Assembly: GCA_905250885.1 (NCBI GenBank)
Contig: CAJNOQ010000256.1
Coordinates: forward strand, 1-59,215
Length of the DNA stretch: 59,215 nt
Source of the DNA: Didymodactylos carnosus
Lineage: Eukaryota > Rotifera > Eurotatoria > Philodinida > Philodinidae
Direction of reading: 5' to 3'
In this document: piece after piece, positions 15,901-30,900 of the stretch
Position numbering within the stretch: position 1 is the first letter of the stretch
How the letters are laid out: each line of letters begins with the position of its first letter
The notes under the pieces: generated by a model
Databases searched by the model: none
Told to the model about the DNA's origin: nothing
Seen by the model: the letters and a program-made list of their open reading frames with translations, nothing else
Position numbers and translations under genes: made by a program

Positions 15901-18900
15901 TCCGATTCAGAAACAATCAAATGGGTTAGATATATCGGAAAAAGTGGATTATATGAAACAAGATGCTAACATTATTAGATTATTAGCCAAAAATTTACAC
16001 AAGGCTTCAACGTCTGTTAGGGGTCATTCTTATTTTAAAAAAAACTAGCAAAACTAAATTTTATCTGTTTGTTTAAATATCACATTCCACCAATGTTTGA
16101 ATACGATATTAGAAGATTGAAAAGAAAGCTGTTACCATCATATCTCTACTTGATTTGTTTAAATAAATATTAATACTAATTTACAATTAAATCAAAAGAA
16201 ACTTTCTATGTACGATTCAAGTAGTGCCTTAGTATGTTCAATTGATCTGAAATGCTTTTTTGCAAAATTATCAAAAAAAAAAGATTTGATGTATTTTTTT
16301 TCTTTCTTTCATTTTCTCCTTTTTCGTTACTTATAAGTGCAATGTTTTCTCATGTTTGTATTTTATCTTTCTCCTTACTTTTTTAAGCACATGAAACGTT
16401 AGTATATAATGAACAATCAATAAGATTTTTTTGGTTGAAAATATATCATGTCTCTCTCTATTTTTCCTCTCCTTTCGTTGATTTTGATTTTTATAATAAG
16501 ATAATAATAATGATAATAATAATAATTAGCACGCAGTCGAACGACAGACAAAAATTATTGCATTTTTTTGACCTATGGTACAGATTTTTCTTTAATTGTA
16601 CACACCTCTTTATATATATCTCAAGCGGCATTCCATTCTGTTCATTTTTATACATCTCATGTTTATGTGCGTGTGCGTGCATAAGTGTTTAGCGATCTCT
16701 CTCTCTCTCTCTCTTTCTCCGTTTTCACATTGTTTCTATTTTTTGTTTGTATGCGTGTTTAGTCTAACATATATTGTGTATAAGTATGATTGAAATTTAT
16801 CTATGTATTCCTATATTCTATATTATAAATTATAAATATTATCGAAGTTAAATATGTTTTTTTACGCTAATTGTCTGCTGTACGGAAGACGCGCACAAGA
16901 GACATGAGCGAACTGATGAACAAAAATGAATTGTCATAATTTTTGAAATTAAAGAGACTTTGAGTTTAGTTCGTAGTCAGTATCTGACCGATGTATCTAT
17001 AGGCACAACGGAAGAAGAAAATATCATATTTTTCAGACTTATTTCTTGTTTTCTAAGTGAATTAAGAATAATATTCACTTACTTGGTGAACATATTCGAT
17101 GGATCGTACATGGCTGGTGTCATTAATAGTGAACGTTGATAGCTTTGTGATGGTCGAACTAATGTGAATCCCATTGACATAGCAACAAAGATGAGTGGTA
17201 AGATAATGTGTGATATAAATACTTTCCAATTACGTTTGGTATGATGAATACGTTTAAGGAATAAAGCTTGAAATTGTTGAAAATATAATTTTTTTCCAAC
17301 TAATCGTCGAGTGGGTACACATAATTTTGTTAAAGATGCATTTGTTGGTGTTGTTGCAGTAGTAATTGATGAAGATGATTGTTTAGTTGAACCACTACTA
17401 CCTCCATCACTAATCGATGAAACGCCTACAGAAAATAAATTGAGAAATAATTGAAAAATTTTAAATCTTTCTCAGTATCATATTCGTCTGAGAACTCAAA
17501 TAGTAACTATATTTCTAGAGATGTTCTATTTTTTTTCAGAACTCGATTCTGCATAGTAGCTGCCAAGCGAGAGATATATGATAGTTGAATTTTGTTTATC
17601 TATACCATCGAGAGTACCATTCGAATCAACTCCAAGACCAGAATCATCGCTTTCGGACGATGATAAACCGTGTTCTGTTGATTTATTAACATTTCCATTT
17701 TCAAAAAGTTCTTCCATCTTACCACGATCAGCCAATTCGGTTACCCATAAAAAGACCTTTTAGGAAAGGCAAATAAAAGTTCATTATGATTATATTATGT
17801 ATGGTGATGATTCTACATACTTCTTCCAATGTTGTATCCGATAAACCATAGTTATTGATTAGTAGAAGTTCTTTATTTATTTCTATTTGTTTGAAAAATT
17901 GTTGAAATTTTGTCCGTTGATCTAACTGTAAACAGTAAGTTATCTCTGTTCCCATTTGTTCTCGTATAGTGGCATCCGGAATTTCTTGTATGATAAAATC
18001 ATGTAAATTTTTAAATGGTTTTGGATCTACGACACAGAAAAGTTACTAATAGTTAGTACCATCAGTAGAACGATTAATCGATCATCTCTCGCAGAAGGCA
18101 GTGAGCCGTCATAAGATGAGTTTTTGATCAGTCACTCAATTGACTGACAGATATAAGTGTCTGAGCATTATTTTTCTGATTTCTTTTTCCTTACTTGATT
18201 CAAAGAGCAAGAGAGACTAAAAAACAATTAGCTTGAGAATATGTAACAACGTTCAACACAATCTTTACGCTAAAATCTATCCATTTATATGTGAGAAGGG
18301 TTGATATTTTTATAAAACTCATGTAAACTATTCATACCGACTTCTTTGTTTTTGCTCATTTTTAATTTAAGATCAATTGTTAAACTATAGCCTTTGCCAA
18401 AACGTTTTTTTAGAAACATGGGCGATCCAGAACATAAAACTCGACCTGTAAAAGGAAAAAATTGTTGTAATAAATTCATTTTTATTAGATAGATGAAAAT
18501 AATTCTTGAATACCTTGATGGACAATTGCTATACGATCACTTAACGTATCAGCTTCATCTAAATAATGTGTGGTCAGTAAAATTGTACGCCCCGTACGAT
18601 GTTTAAAAATCACTTCCCAAATACTTCTTCGAGCACATCTATAAGGAAAAATTTATTATTTCAAATGAAGATTATTTAAGAGATGAATAATAATTACGGA
18701 TCAACTCCTGATGTTGGCTCATCAAGAATTACAGTTTTACTTCCAGCAACAAAAGCAATCTAAAAATGTTAATATGAAAAATATCTAGATATATGATATA
18801 TATCTCATTGTCTATTTTCTCTTACCGCTACTGAAACACGTCGTCTAACTCCGCCACTTAGAGAGAGAACCCGTTCATGTTGAAATAACCATAGACCCAT

Positions 18901-21900
18901 GCTAGAGAGTAATCTAATAAACAAGGATTTGTGACCATTTTATTCTTTTTAAACTGAACAAATAACTTACTCGTTAACATCACGGTCTAATTCTTTAGAA
19001 CTCATATTTCCCTTCAGTTTTCCATAGAAATTTAAATGTTCTCTAACAGTCATAAAATCAAATAATATATCATCTTGTGGGCATAATCCAACATTTTTTC
19101 TTATTTGCTCATAGTCTGTTGTTATATCTCGTCCATAAATACTTGCATTACCACTAGTCGGTGCATAAATTCCTGTTAAAACATTGATTGTTGTTGTTTT
19201 ACCGGCACCATTATGTCCTAGTAATGCTGTTATATGTTCTTCATAAAAATTGATTGATAAATTTTGTATGGCTATTTTATCTTTGCCAAATTGTTTTGTT
19301 AGATTTGTTAATGCAATACCTACGGGTAAATGTTCCGGCTCTTTTTCATTATTAGGATCAATTTCTAAAAAATAGTGAACAAAGATGAATAATTATTTGA
19401 AGATAAGATTATTCTTACGTTTAATTTTTGCTATATATGGATTTGTTTCACGAGTAATATGAAATGATTTTTTTGCTTTTGCTTTTGCACCACATCGCCA
19501 TGTTGACGGTAAAAATGGATAATAAAACGGTTTGGGAGTACCATTTTTACCTGTAAAAACATGTCATTATTATTTTATTACTTAATATTATTATTGTCTT
19601 GAGATGACGATAGTAAACATTTTTGTTATATCATAAGGATATGACAATTTTTCTCTTCATAAATTATGTATTTTGGTTTAGTATGATTTCTAATTGCTTA
19701 AAACTTCTGGTTTACCGAAAAAACAGAACAATGTTGAAAATTATTTGAAGTGAACTTATTGTTGTGTTTGTAGTATGTCTAATTGGATGCAGTACGCTGA
19801 TCACAAATATGACATTTTTTTTTTCGTTTTTTTGGTTAAAAAGATTTCTACGTTTAGAATAATAAAACTTTACAACAAAAAAATTTACGTGAAAACTGAA
19901 AACGAGTTTTTTCTTTTCAAATCGTGTAATTCGATTAGGACAAGATGTTACGCTTTCTATCAATGTAATAAATCTCGAGTAATATTTGAGCCAGTTTCAA
20001 ATAATGCAGAATGGGTAGAGAGCTCTAGCAAATCAATGAATTTAAAAAGTGTAAATTTTGTGTTTCTCAGTTTTCTCTTTTACAATTTTGTCAAGTACTC
20101 ACTAATATCACTCACTATTTTTGACTTTTGAGAATATAGTTGTGTGTTCACTATAAATAATAGTTGGAATCAAATACTTACAATAAAAAAATACTCCCAA
20201 TATCAAAGATTATTTTAGACTAATGGAATATAGGAAAAAAACATTTAACTTTCATTTTTCTTTTTTTTTTTGACAAATGTCTGCCAATTTTTTTATACTC
20301 ATAAATAGCATTCCTTTAATATTTCTCTTATGACAACAGTTTAGAGAAATACTATAATTTAAAAGAAGTGAATCGTTCTATGCTTACCTGGAAATATTGA
20401 TCTAATATATTGTCCAATTAATCCGTAGATAAGAGAGTCTACCAACATCATAACACAAGCGATAAAAAAATTCATACTATCATTTGGAATTATTGATTTG
20501 AAAATTCCTGACCATTGAAGACCTTCGCCCTGATATTCAAAACGTGTTAAATAGACGGATGAATATCCAAATGCTGTTGCAGCTGATAGACACTAGAAGA
20601 AATATTTAATGATATTTTTATTGTTAAATATTTTAATATAAGAGAATTTACGATAAATATTTTTTGTACTAATTGCATTTTTGCTTCTAGAAACATGACT
20701 AATATGAACGGTAAATAGGATATAAAATAAACTAATATGCCACATAATGTTGCTAAATTTGCTTTTGTAAAAAATGAACTGACAAGATAACTAGAAAATG
20801 AGAAAAAAACCAAACAAATGATTAATAAAGATTTATGTTATATGAATATATAATGAAAATAATTTACCCTAGCATGAGTGCTGATATTGCTAGAATTAAA
20901 AGTGTTGTTATAACGATACTTAAATCGGATGCTGGAAATATTCCACCATATTTTAAAACAACTAAACATAAATTTGAGAATATAAATTTATATGTTTTAG
21001 TTAATATCATTTAGATGTTGTTGTTTTTTTATACACACCTGCCACAATAATTGAAACAAAAATCATTGGTAATATTGAACTTATTAACCATGAAATAAAA
21101 TTAACTGAACTACTTAAACCCATTATTTTCATTGTCTAGAAATAGATAAATTAATTTATGTAAAATATTTTTTATTTATTTAAAAATTCAATTTACTCTT
21201 TCAACATTTCTTTCTCTTTCACGCATTAAATTTTTAATTGATACTCCCAATGTTGCTATAATTAAAATGAACAAATTTATTAATGTTAAATAATTTCTTT
21301 ATAAGAAAATATTTTTTTACCTGTCCACATTAGTGTGCCTAATATTGGTAATATAAAATAATTAACATATGCTGATTCTTTTCCTCTAAAATGACAATAA
21401 TAATTGACAGACAAATTATTTATTAATCGATAAATATATTTCTCAAACTTACTGATCTCCTTTATAACATGGATATGGCATCAATTGCATGTAGACAGTC
21501 GGATTCGGTTTTGTTGAAGGATTTTCATCAAAATGAAGATCAATAACGGCTCGTTCAATGAGATCTTGTAATTGTATAAAACCACGTAAATAATGCATTT
21601 CACGGAAATATTCGGTTTCTGGACCAGGAACAAATAACCTTAAATAATTTTAAATTAGAGTAAATAAACTAAGTTTGACAAAAAATTGAAGTAGAAGAAT
21701 ATCGTAACATAGATATCGGAAACTAATATAAAAAAATAATTCTGACAATACTTAAACAGTAACTCTATTTTTAACTATTTGAGATACACTTCTCACTTAT
21801 GCTTAACTTAAGTCATATTTAAAAATTCTTTTGTGGAACAGATTAAGACAAGTCTGACTTTCCATTTCTTCTGAGATGTTATCTTAAATATTTTGCATCA

Positions 21901-24900
21901 TTTTTTTTGTCTTCTTATAATATCCTCGGTTTATGACTTAACATTCTGTGTAAGAGCATTCATATTGATCATGTCGAATGATTATTGATGGTTAATCAAT
22001 GTTCTATGAGAAATTAGCGGTTTAATCGACATTAACTGCATCAAAGAGTGTTGAAAGTTTATTAAAAAGAAAAAAGAAGTTGATTCTTAAATGATTTTAA
22101 TCAAAATTTCTGAAGTATCAGACTCTTTTTATGTTCTGAATTAGTTTTTTAGATTTCTACATTCGACATTTTATTGTTTCAGTCAAACTCGAAACTATCA
22201 TTAAGACTGCCCGTACAGTTGTATTTTTGTCTCTTACCAGCTTCTCAATTGTTCTGTGGTTCGAACACTGTCTACATCCATTCGAATTTTTATATGAATA
22301 TGTGGTGGAAAATAATTTCCATTTGAACTGTTCAAATTTGAAAATACAATTCCTATACACATAAAAATTATATTATCAATATGTTATCTTTTTATTTTGC
22401 CATTTACTCTTGTCATACCAGCTAACACAAGACGATTTCTATGTAATATTTGTGCACGTTCAACAAGTTCGCCTTCTGTTTCGAATGCTTCAAAACGATT
22501 TAATTCAAGGCACGGTAAATAATTGGCAAATTGTCTCATCAATGACTCAACATTATGTAGAACATGTTCATTTTTTGAACCACTAAAACTTTCTAACATT
22601 GTCATTATTGAATTTAAATCGTATGAATTCATATCAACAATATTTCCAATTAATTCTTGAAATAATTGATTTGATAATACTTTCTGAAATAATGGATATT
22701 GTTATGAGAATATAATCATCACACAAAGAAAAATATCTCATACTTTGATATTATTTGTATTTTGAACATTTTCTGATAATAAAGTCAAATTTAACTGTGA
22801 ATTTACCCATGCTCGAGCAAATTGATGGAGTTTGTCTAACTCTTCAAATGTTTTATTCACCTATAAATGATGTATTACTTACTAATCAACAACAAAAATC
22901 ATTATGAAATACATACTTTCTCAATAATACGATGAGATACGGCTGTTGCCGGTGCATACAAAATTTTTCCAACTAATAGTGGTTTGAGTAAGGGCCAAAT
23001 GATATAGCCAAGATCATTACCATTTTGAATTTTACGTTGAATATCCTGACAATCAACTGGATTATCTGAAATTTTTAATCATTTTTGCGTTACATTTTTT
23101 CGTTTGCTTACAATAAAATAGATTTTCTGATCTTAAGAGCCATTTTCTAATATAGGCATACAGATGCATCTAACTGATGGAAAATATCTGACTGCAATTT
23201 CTTGTAGAAGATGTATATGTGACACATTTACAATGAAAATTTCAACAATGTGCATTATGTCCTTGCACTACAGAGATGAGAATGGTGGCGCTACCGACAG
23301 TAGAGAATTTCGTTGTTCTAGAGGCAAATCTTTTCCATATTTTAAAAATAATCTTTTAAACTGGATCTATACTTTGGAGTATGCACTATTTTGTCTCTCT
23401 ATTTCGATATCTTACTTAATACGAGTTTTGAGCGTTCATTTTTGAGAAAAGACAAATTCTCAGAGAACTCCGAACTCTACTCATTCTTTTCTGGTCGAGT
23501 TTTAAGATTTACAAAATTTTCATGTTTTTTTACAAAAACTAAATCATCTGCCTGGTGCTGTCTGATTCTCTTAGAAAATGGCTCTTAAAGCCGAAAGACT
23601 ACAGATTGCTATTACTAGCGCTTTAATGAGACATGTCATTCAATTAATATCCCATCAACAGTTTTTTTCCACTTACAGAGAAGCGTTTTTTTTTTTCGAT
23701 TTTTCGCAAAACTTCATCTCAAATTGTATTTTCAACAGAAAAGCTCGATTTTGTATAATATTATGTATAATATTATGCATAATCTTGTGTTTAATATAAT
23801 GTGCTTTAAGGACAGGGTGCTGTTATAATGCGTTCAATGTCATGACGACAGTTTAAAATACCTGAGAAAAGACTAAGGATTTTGGAAGATGTTAAAACCT
23901 ACGAATAGACCGTTGGTTTAAAGAAATGATGAGTATTTATGACGTTATGCTTGGACTGGCAAGTATATTATATAAATAACGTCATACCATTATTATTATC
24001 ATCAGTCTTAGGATTTGTTGAATTCATTGTACCTAATAATCCATTTGCACTACTCTGATCGATTGCTTGACGATTTAAAGATGGTTCACCACGTCTATCC
24101 TCTTCAGCACAAAATATATTTTGTATTTGAGAAAATTCATCTATAGAGGAACAAAAACTACATTTTTAATAATAAAATTGTTAAAATATATATTTAGTTT
24201 ACCAGAATTAATTGCATCACCATGATTTAATTTTTCTACACGTGCTATTAATTGATTAATATTTTTCATTATTGGTTCTACTTGTCTAAATAGATAAACT
24301 TCATCACCATCTAAATTCATTAATTCTTTTAAATAACCGCCACCATGTTGTGCAAACTATACAAAAAATAAATAAAATTTTAATAAATGAGAAATGTTTT
24401 TGAATAGTTTAAAGAAAATTTCACATTTCTATACCATTTTTAATTTATCTGGTAGTAAAAAATGTTTTACTACGGCTTTAATAACATCATTTCGTCTATC
24501 AAACGATATGCTACAAGCAAAATCTGATAAAGTTTTGTAATCAAAATTTTTGTCAAATTTTAAATATGGCCAAGCTTTATGAATTGTATCGTTCAGTAAT
24601 GATGGATTACAAACAGTTGTTTGAAAATTTGAAAAAATATTAAATACAATCTATAAAGTATAAAAATAATTGATTAGAAGAGATATAGAGTGTTAACGTT
24701 GCTTTTTGATCATACAAGTGGATCCTTGAATAATCTTGCACTCTGTAAGAGACGAATGATATTGGGTGGTACTTTATAGTCACGACTCAATTTTGTCATT
24801 ATCTTTGAAAAACTTTTAAACACTTTTTCCAATGGTACTAAAACAAATGAACATAGATTAGTTTCACCACCAATAGAATATTTCTCTCAAACATACATCC

Positions 24901-27900
24901 AGAAAAACTATTTTTTAATGTAATAGCAACATCATGAACAATTTTAAGTCCATTAATAATTCCTAAGAATAATAATTGTGTGTCTTCATCGGGTAATGCC
25001 CAAAAATATTTTTCAACAAGTTTCGACATACTTTTAAAGAAAAAAAACAACATATACATGCTGATGATTTATAACACAGAAGATGATCTATAGTATACTT
25101 GTATTGTAAATATTCAATATTTTCTATTTGAGATGTAAATTCAACAAATTGTTTGTAAATATCAGCTGGTAATCCATTCACATCAAATTTATTTAGCAAT
25201 TCGGAAAACCATTGTGTTTCTTGATATAAACTATTAAAATCGTTTGTGATAGATGGAATTTCTTCGATTATACGAAGTATATCCAAACCAGCAAAACGCT
25301 AAAAATACAGAGATAGATACTCTGGTGATATTGTCTAAAAAGTATATTGTTAAGACGGATATTCAATTCTCTCACTATAAAAAAAAGTAATAGTTTTTGA
25401 AAACGCGCACTCATTCAAAAAGATTGATTCGATATAAATCTCTTTGAACTAGTCTCGTTCAAGTTTTAGAAAATTTTTATACAAAATCTGCTGAAGATCT
25501 ACTAGAGATTCTCAAAACTTGCAACACATAGTTTCTTGTCTAAATAAATCTACTTAAACTTTAAAAAAAGAAGTTCGTTGTGATAAAAGTACATTCTTTA
25601 GTATGAAATATGTCGCACATGGCCATCAGATGCATAATGACAAGAGGAAAGAAATTCTACAATTTCCTATAATTAATAGTTATTTTGTTTTGATTGTTTA
25701 TAAAAACTTTTATTTTACGACCACTCTTTATTATTTCATGTTACGATTTTCTTCAAATATTATCCATATCAGAGATATTCGGGATACTATTGATGAGACA
25801 TTTTTTTCTGAAATTTTACTAGAGGTGGACAAGTCCGGTGTTTTTTAGTTCGAGTCAGGTCCAAGTCCGATAGAGGCTAAGTCCGAATCAGTTCCAATTC
25901 GCTCTTCCCTAAAATATCTTGCCATTTTTGACCGATGCAGTCGTATAAGAAAGTCCGATTGAGACTTTCTCAACTGGCGCCGAAGTGCTGGGCACTAGAT
26001 GTGCAACTCGACCCGTACTCGACGCAACCTGACCCGAAAGTTGGGTACGGGTACGAAGTTGTCGGGTACGGATAAAGCAGTTACGGGTTCGGGTTACTAC
26101 AGGCACGGATTTTTTTATTAAAACTGAACGGTTTTAGTGGAAAAATACAAGATTTCAGCTAAAATCCATGAAGTTTTAAAAAACAGTTATATTGAGAATG
26201 TAATAATAACTTGTCATCTTCAGCTGAAAACAAAAGTTTTTAGGTGAAAAATAAAAAGGAGAAAATTTCTAGACATACGTCGGGTGCGGGTCGGGTACGG
26301 ATACCAGTACGAAAACAATACCCATGCACATCTCTACTGGGCACGCATAGTGTGTTTGTGCTAGCGTGCTCAACATCGGGTATAGAAAAGATTTATTGAA
26401 AATAAAACTACTATTTGTATCTTCTTCTTTCAAATAACACAAAGTTTTATCAGCAATATCATTGTCACGTATTGTTATAGAAGTTTTTTGTTTTTATAGG
26501 CTGACGAGCGTTTAGTGCAAAGAAATGAATCAATTAGCAAAAAAAAAAAGACAGCCGCCTTTGATCATAGCTCATCTTAACTGAAGAGGGTGAAAGTCCA
26601 GTCACAACTGTGAAAAAAGATCAGTCCAAGTCTCTTATGCCTTCAGTCCCAGTCCGTGTGAAAAAGCTTATCAGTCCGGACTGGACTTGCTCATCTCTGC
26701 ATTTTACTTTGAACCTTTCTTTACCAATTTATACAGTTTTTAAACTTGAAAAACTTCGTTTCTAAGAAGTTTTTGATCGTTTTCCTATACATTGAGAAAG
26801 AAAGCTGTAAAAGATATTCTGGAACAAAAACACGTCTGTGATCGTGTCTTGGGTTGAGTATTAATAATTTTAGCTAAAACAGATGAAATTTGAGAAGACG
26901 TATGACGTGACAGAATGCAAAAAAACGCAATTTTTTAGAACAATCATAGCTATAGACTTGAAATGAAAATAAAAGGATGTTTCGTTTAATAGATGAAGTC
27001 TCATCAATCGTTATAGTTTTAGTTTGATAAAATTTCGACGAAAAGTCCAGAAAGAGGAGAGAGAGTCACTCATATACAATTAGAAACACCTGTGAAAATA
27101 TAATTGTAGCTTAGTGAAAAGTACGTATTTCTGGTCGTTTAAAAACAAAAAACCTATTTTTGTTACATATTTATTTCTATCTCGCCATTTTATATTCGAT
27201 TCAAACAGCTAACAAGATAATTATGCTACGTGAAAATAAATGAAATATTAACTTGTCAAAATTGGTTATTATTACTGTTTACATGGATCACCACATAAAT
27301 TGTGATAAAAATTCTTTGTGTTAAATATCAAACGTCTTTTTATTTACAGGATTTTATTTCTCGACGCTCAAATATTCTAAGCTAAACTCAAATTTCTTAA
27401 ACACAAACGAATCTTAGTTTAAAAGCATATCAAAATCAATAATCACTACACTTTTTTGTTGCTTTAAAAGATTTAAATCAACTGAATATCTGAAACACCA
27501 AAACTACAGTGGAAAGAATAATATATTTGGTTCTTGTTCTGAAATTGAGAACTGCAATTCTTTTTGAAATAGTTCGTATATAAGAGTTCATACTCAAGAA
27601 TCATGGTCCTTAGCTCCAAAATCAATAACCGAATATTCATTATTGACACTTATTCAATTTTAAAACATAATTAAACTTGATAAATTTCATTTCAATATTT
27701 ATTTGTTTGATTTTTCAAATTTTCTCAATGACTTACTTTCAATTGAATTGTTGTATTATATTGCATCATAAAATCTTTGTATGCTTGAGTGTACACAGGA
27801 CTTGTTCGACATAATGATAAAACAATATCATTCAATGTTTCATCAAATGATACCAGATAATATTGTAATACTGATACATTACAAAATATTGATGACCAAT

Positions 27901-30900
27901 CTTCGAATGATTTTGAGTGAGATAAACGTGTATTAAAATACCATTTTTCAAGCGATGTCATATTATGTTTTGAATTAATAAATGTTGTAAGATATTTTGA
28001 ATTATCAATCATATCATTTAATTGAACAAATTTTGGTGCACCGGCTAACATTGGTTGTAATATTTGTAAAAGTGGTTGTACTTGTTTTATAACACTTATT
28101 AATTTACCATCATCAAATATAAAACGTAGAAGACCAGGTACTGTTTTTAAACGTTCAAGTGTTTGTAATAGAGTTTGTTGTAAACAATTTAATGTTTCAA
28201 TTGTTATCGTATTTTGTTGTAATGTTTGTACAAGATTTTGATATAATTGAATATTTTTAATAACATCAATTATTAAACTACAACTAAATGTTGATTTAAA
28301 ACCATTTTGAATTAATTCACGAATCTAAAATAAATAAAATATTAATATTATTTTGTCATTTTATTTTTAACAATAATATTATTATTATTATTTATTTTTA
28401 CATACCAAACCGGCTGTATTATTTAATCTTAAAAATGTTGATATAGCTTGATAATCTTTATTTGGATCATTAAAACATTGTATTTTATTTGTAGATGTTA
28501 TCATTGTAATAAAATTATTTATTATTTCAAGTAAACGTGCTGCACCAAATATATAACTTAGTACTGGATCATCTTTTGGTAAAAATTGTTCAATGGGTAT
28601 TATACAAAGTGTTTGTAAACTAGTCATAAATAAAATAAAAACAAAAAAAAATTTAATATTTATTAAATGTTATTATTATTATTATTATTATTTACATATC
28701 TGGTGATATGCCATTGAACAAAGATAATAGACCAGGTAGATTTGAAACAATTGGTCCACCAACATTTTGATTTTGTCCAAGTAACGATGATAAACCACCT
28801 AGTATATTAATTTGCTAAAAATAAATAAAATATTAAAAAAAATGATATGTTGATACAAAGTTCATTTTTATTTAAACATTGTATATCAATACATACTCGT
28901 TTTTGTCTTTTTAACCATAGACTATAATCTTCTAAACTTTTTGGTACATCAGTTTTTGAAACGTACACACCTGAAAGACAAAAAAAAAAACTAATAATTG
29001 TTCATTATTTTAAAACATACTAAAATATATTACCTGATGGATACCAGTTAACGGGTGAAAGTGCTGACCAATTGACATAGGTGGCAGGCATTCGAGAACT
29101 TGTTGCTATTATATTTTTTACCGTTGTTACTAGTGATCGATTTGTTGTAGGTACCAGCTAGAAATGTACATAGTATGACAAAAAAAAGAGTAATACAATG
29201 TTATTGTTTGTTTTATTTTTACTTTTACAATTGGTGGCGTTGTTAATATATTATTTAATTGATTAAGATTGTTTACAATATTATCAATTGTTCCTGGTGG
29301 TATACCAGCAAATGTTGAAATAATATTATCAATATTAAAAAATGGACTAGCAATAGGTATAAACGTATTTAAAAAATTAAATATGTCGCCTTTTACTAAA
29401 TTTGGATTAAATGTTTCAATCATTTGTTTTAAAAATGTATACGTTCTATAAACAATAAATAAACATGGTTTCTTTTTTTATTTTTAATTGTTCAACTCTT
29501 TTATGATAGACTAAACTTACGCCAATAAATTTAAACCGGATACTTTTGTTTTACTTAATAGTAAACTCACTGCTGATAAACCTTCCATTGCTAAACGTAC
29601 ATCATTTTCTAATGTTCCCATATTTGACATAGTTATAAAAATATTTTTTATGCCTTCTATAGCCAATGGTGAAATAGTCATATCAGAATAATAGAGAAAT
29701 AACTGAAAATCAAAGGAAAATATTTGAAATTAAATTATGTAACTCTCTCTCTCTCTCTCTCTCTCTTGCTTTGTAAACGAACCTGTTCAAAACGTATACT
29801 AATCATTAATAGTCTATAAATTTCTTCGATATTATTTCGTGAACCACAATATGTTTGTACACGAGTTTTCAATACTATTTCTGTCTCACGATCGAGAATG
29901 AATAATGACCAAAAACCGGGTTTCGTACAAAATAGATGATAATGATTTGTTGTTGTTAAATTACCAACAATAAATTCAGCTAACTATATAAAAGATAAAA
30001 TAAAAATGAACGATAATCAAAAAAAAATAAATACTTTATAATTCTCTCTTACGGTGGCATAGTTAATTCGTGATGTATTAATATGAGATTCATCAATTTT
30101 TCCTACGGTAAGAAATGTTTGTATAATCATGTTGAATGTTCGATTATTGAATAATGGTTGAAAGAACGGTGTGGAAGAAAATAATTGTTCGGTTGTCAAT
30201 GATTGACCTAATGATAAAAAAATTTAAAAATGAATTTTCAGAAAAACATCCACTATATATTCCTTCCTCTTAAACAGTGGACAATCATACGGATATTTAA
30301 CAAAAAGTTCACGGTAAGATGATTTTTCTAGAACTAAAATTGTGAGATGTTCAACTTCATTATTAAGACTATCTATCGTCGTGATATATTTTGGTTCAAT
30401 CAATGATTTATAGTGAAAACAAATGTTAAATTAAAAATTTCTATGGAAATGGGAGCACATTTTTCTCGAGTAGGTTTTTCAGTTAATTATTGAATTTGTA
30501 ATCTAAAAATGAATTTTATTTTGAATTGAGCAAAAAAAATGTTTTTTCGTAAGACTCGTTTCTAGTAAAGTCATCGTACTCACAAGGAAACCTCCCCATA
30601 TGTAACACGCCGTTTCTAATGATTTATGTGCCGATCGATAGAGAATAATGAACTAGTAAAAGCCCTAAAAGAATCTGGGCTCACGGTACTCCTTTCAAAG
30701 TTATGAACTTTTGTTTGTTTGCCTGTTCAAGGAAACCTAATAATACTAAAAATTCCATAACTAGTTAAAACAGCGAATTACGAGCTGAATTTTTTTTTCC
30801 CATCACTGTGCTAGATATCTATTAACAACACAGGAAGTTTCAGTCTTCTAATTTCTAGTACTTACTAAGTTATTGAATTCTTTCTACTTAAGGATAGCCC

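Larger units (their letters stand above)
25299..27736. other. 2.4-kb ABCA intron carrying nested transposons
   Basis: This intron separates the 27737-28324 and 25099-25298 loop-1 exons. It holds the nested hAT-like elements listed separately (25820-26699 and 25996-26336). I see no coding sequence or other structure in the remaining parts, 25299-25811 and 26708-27736. Confidence 0.6.
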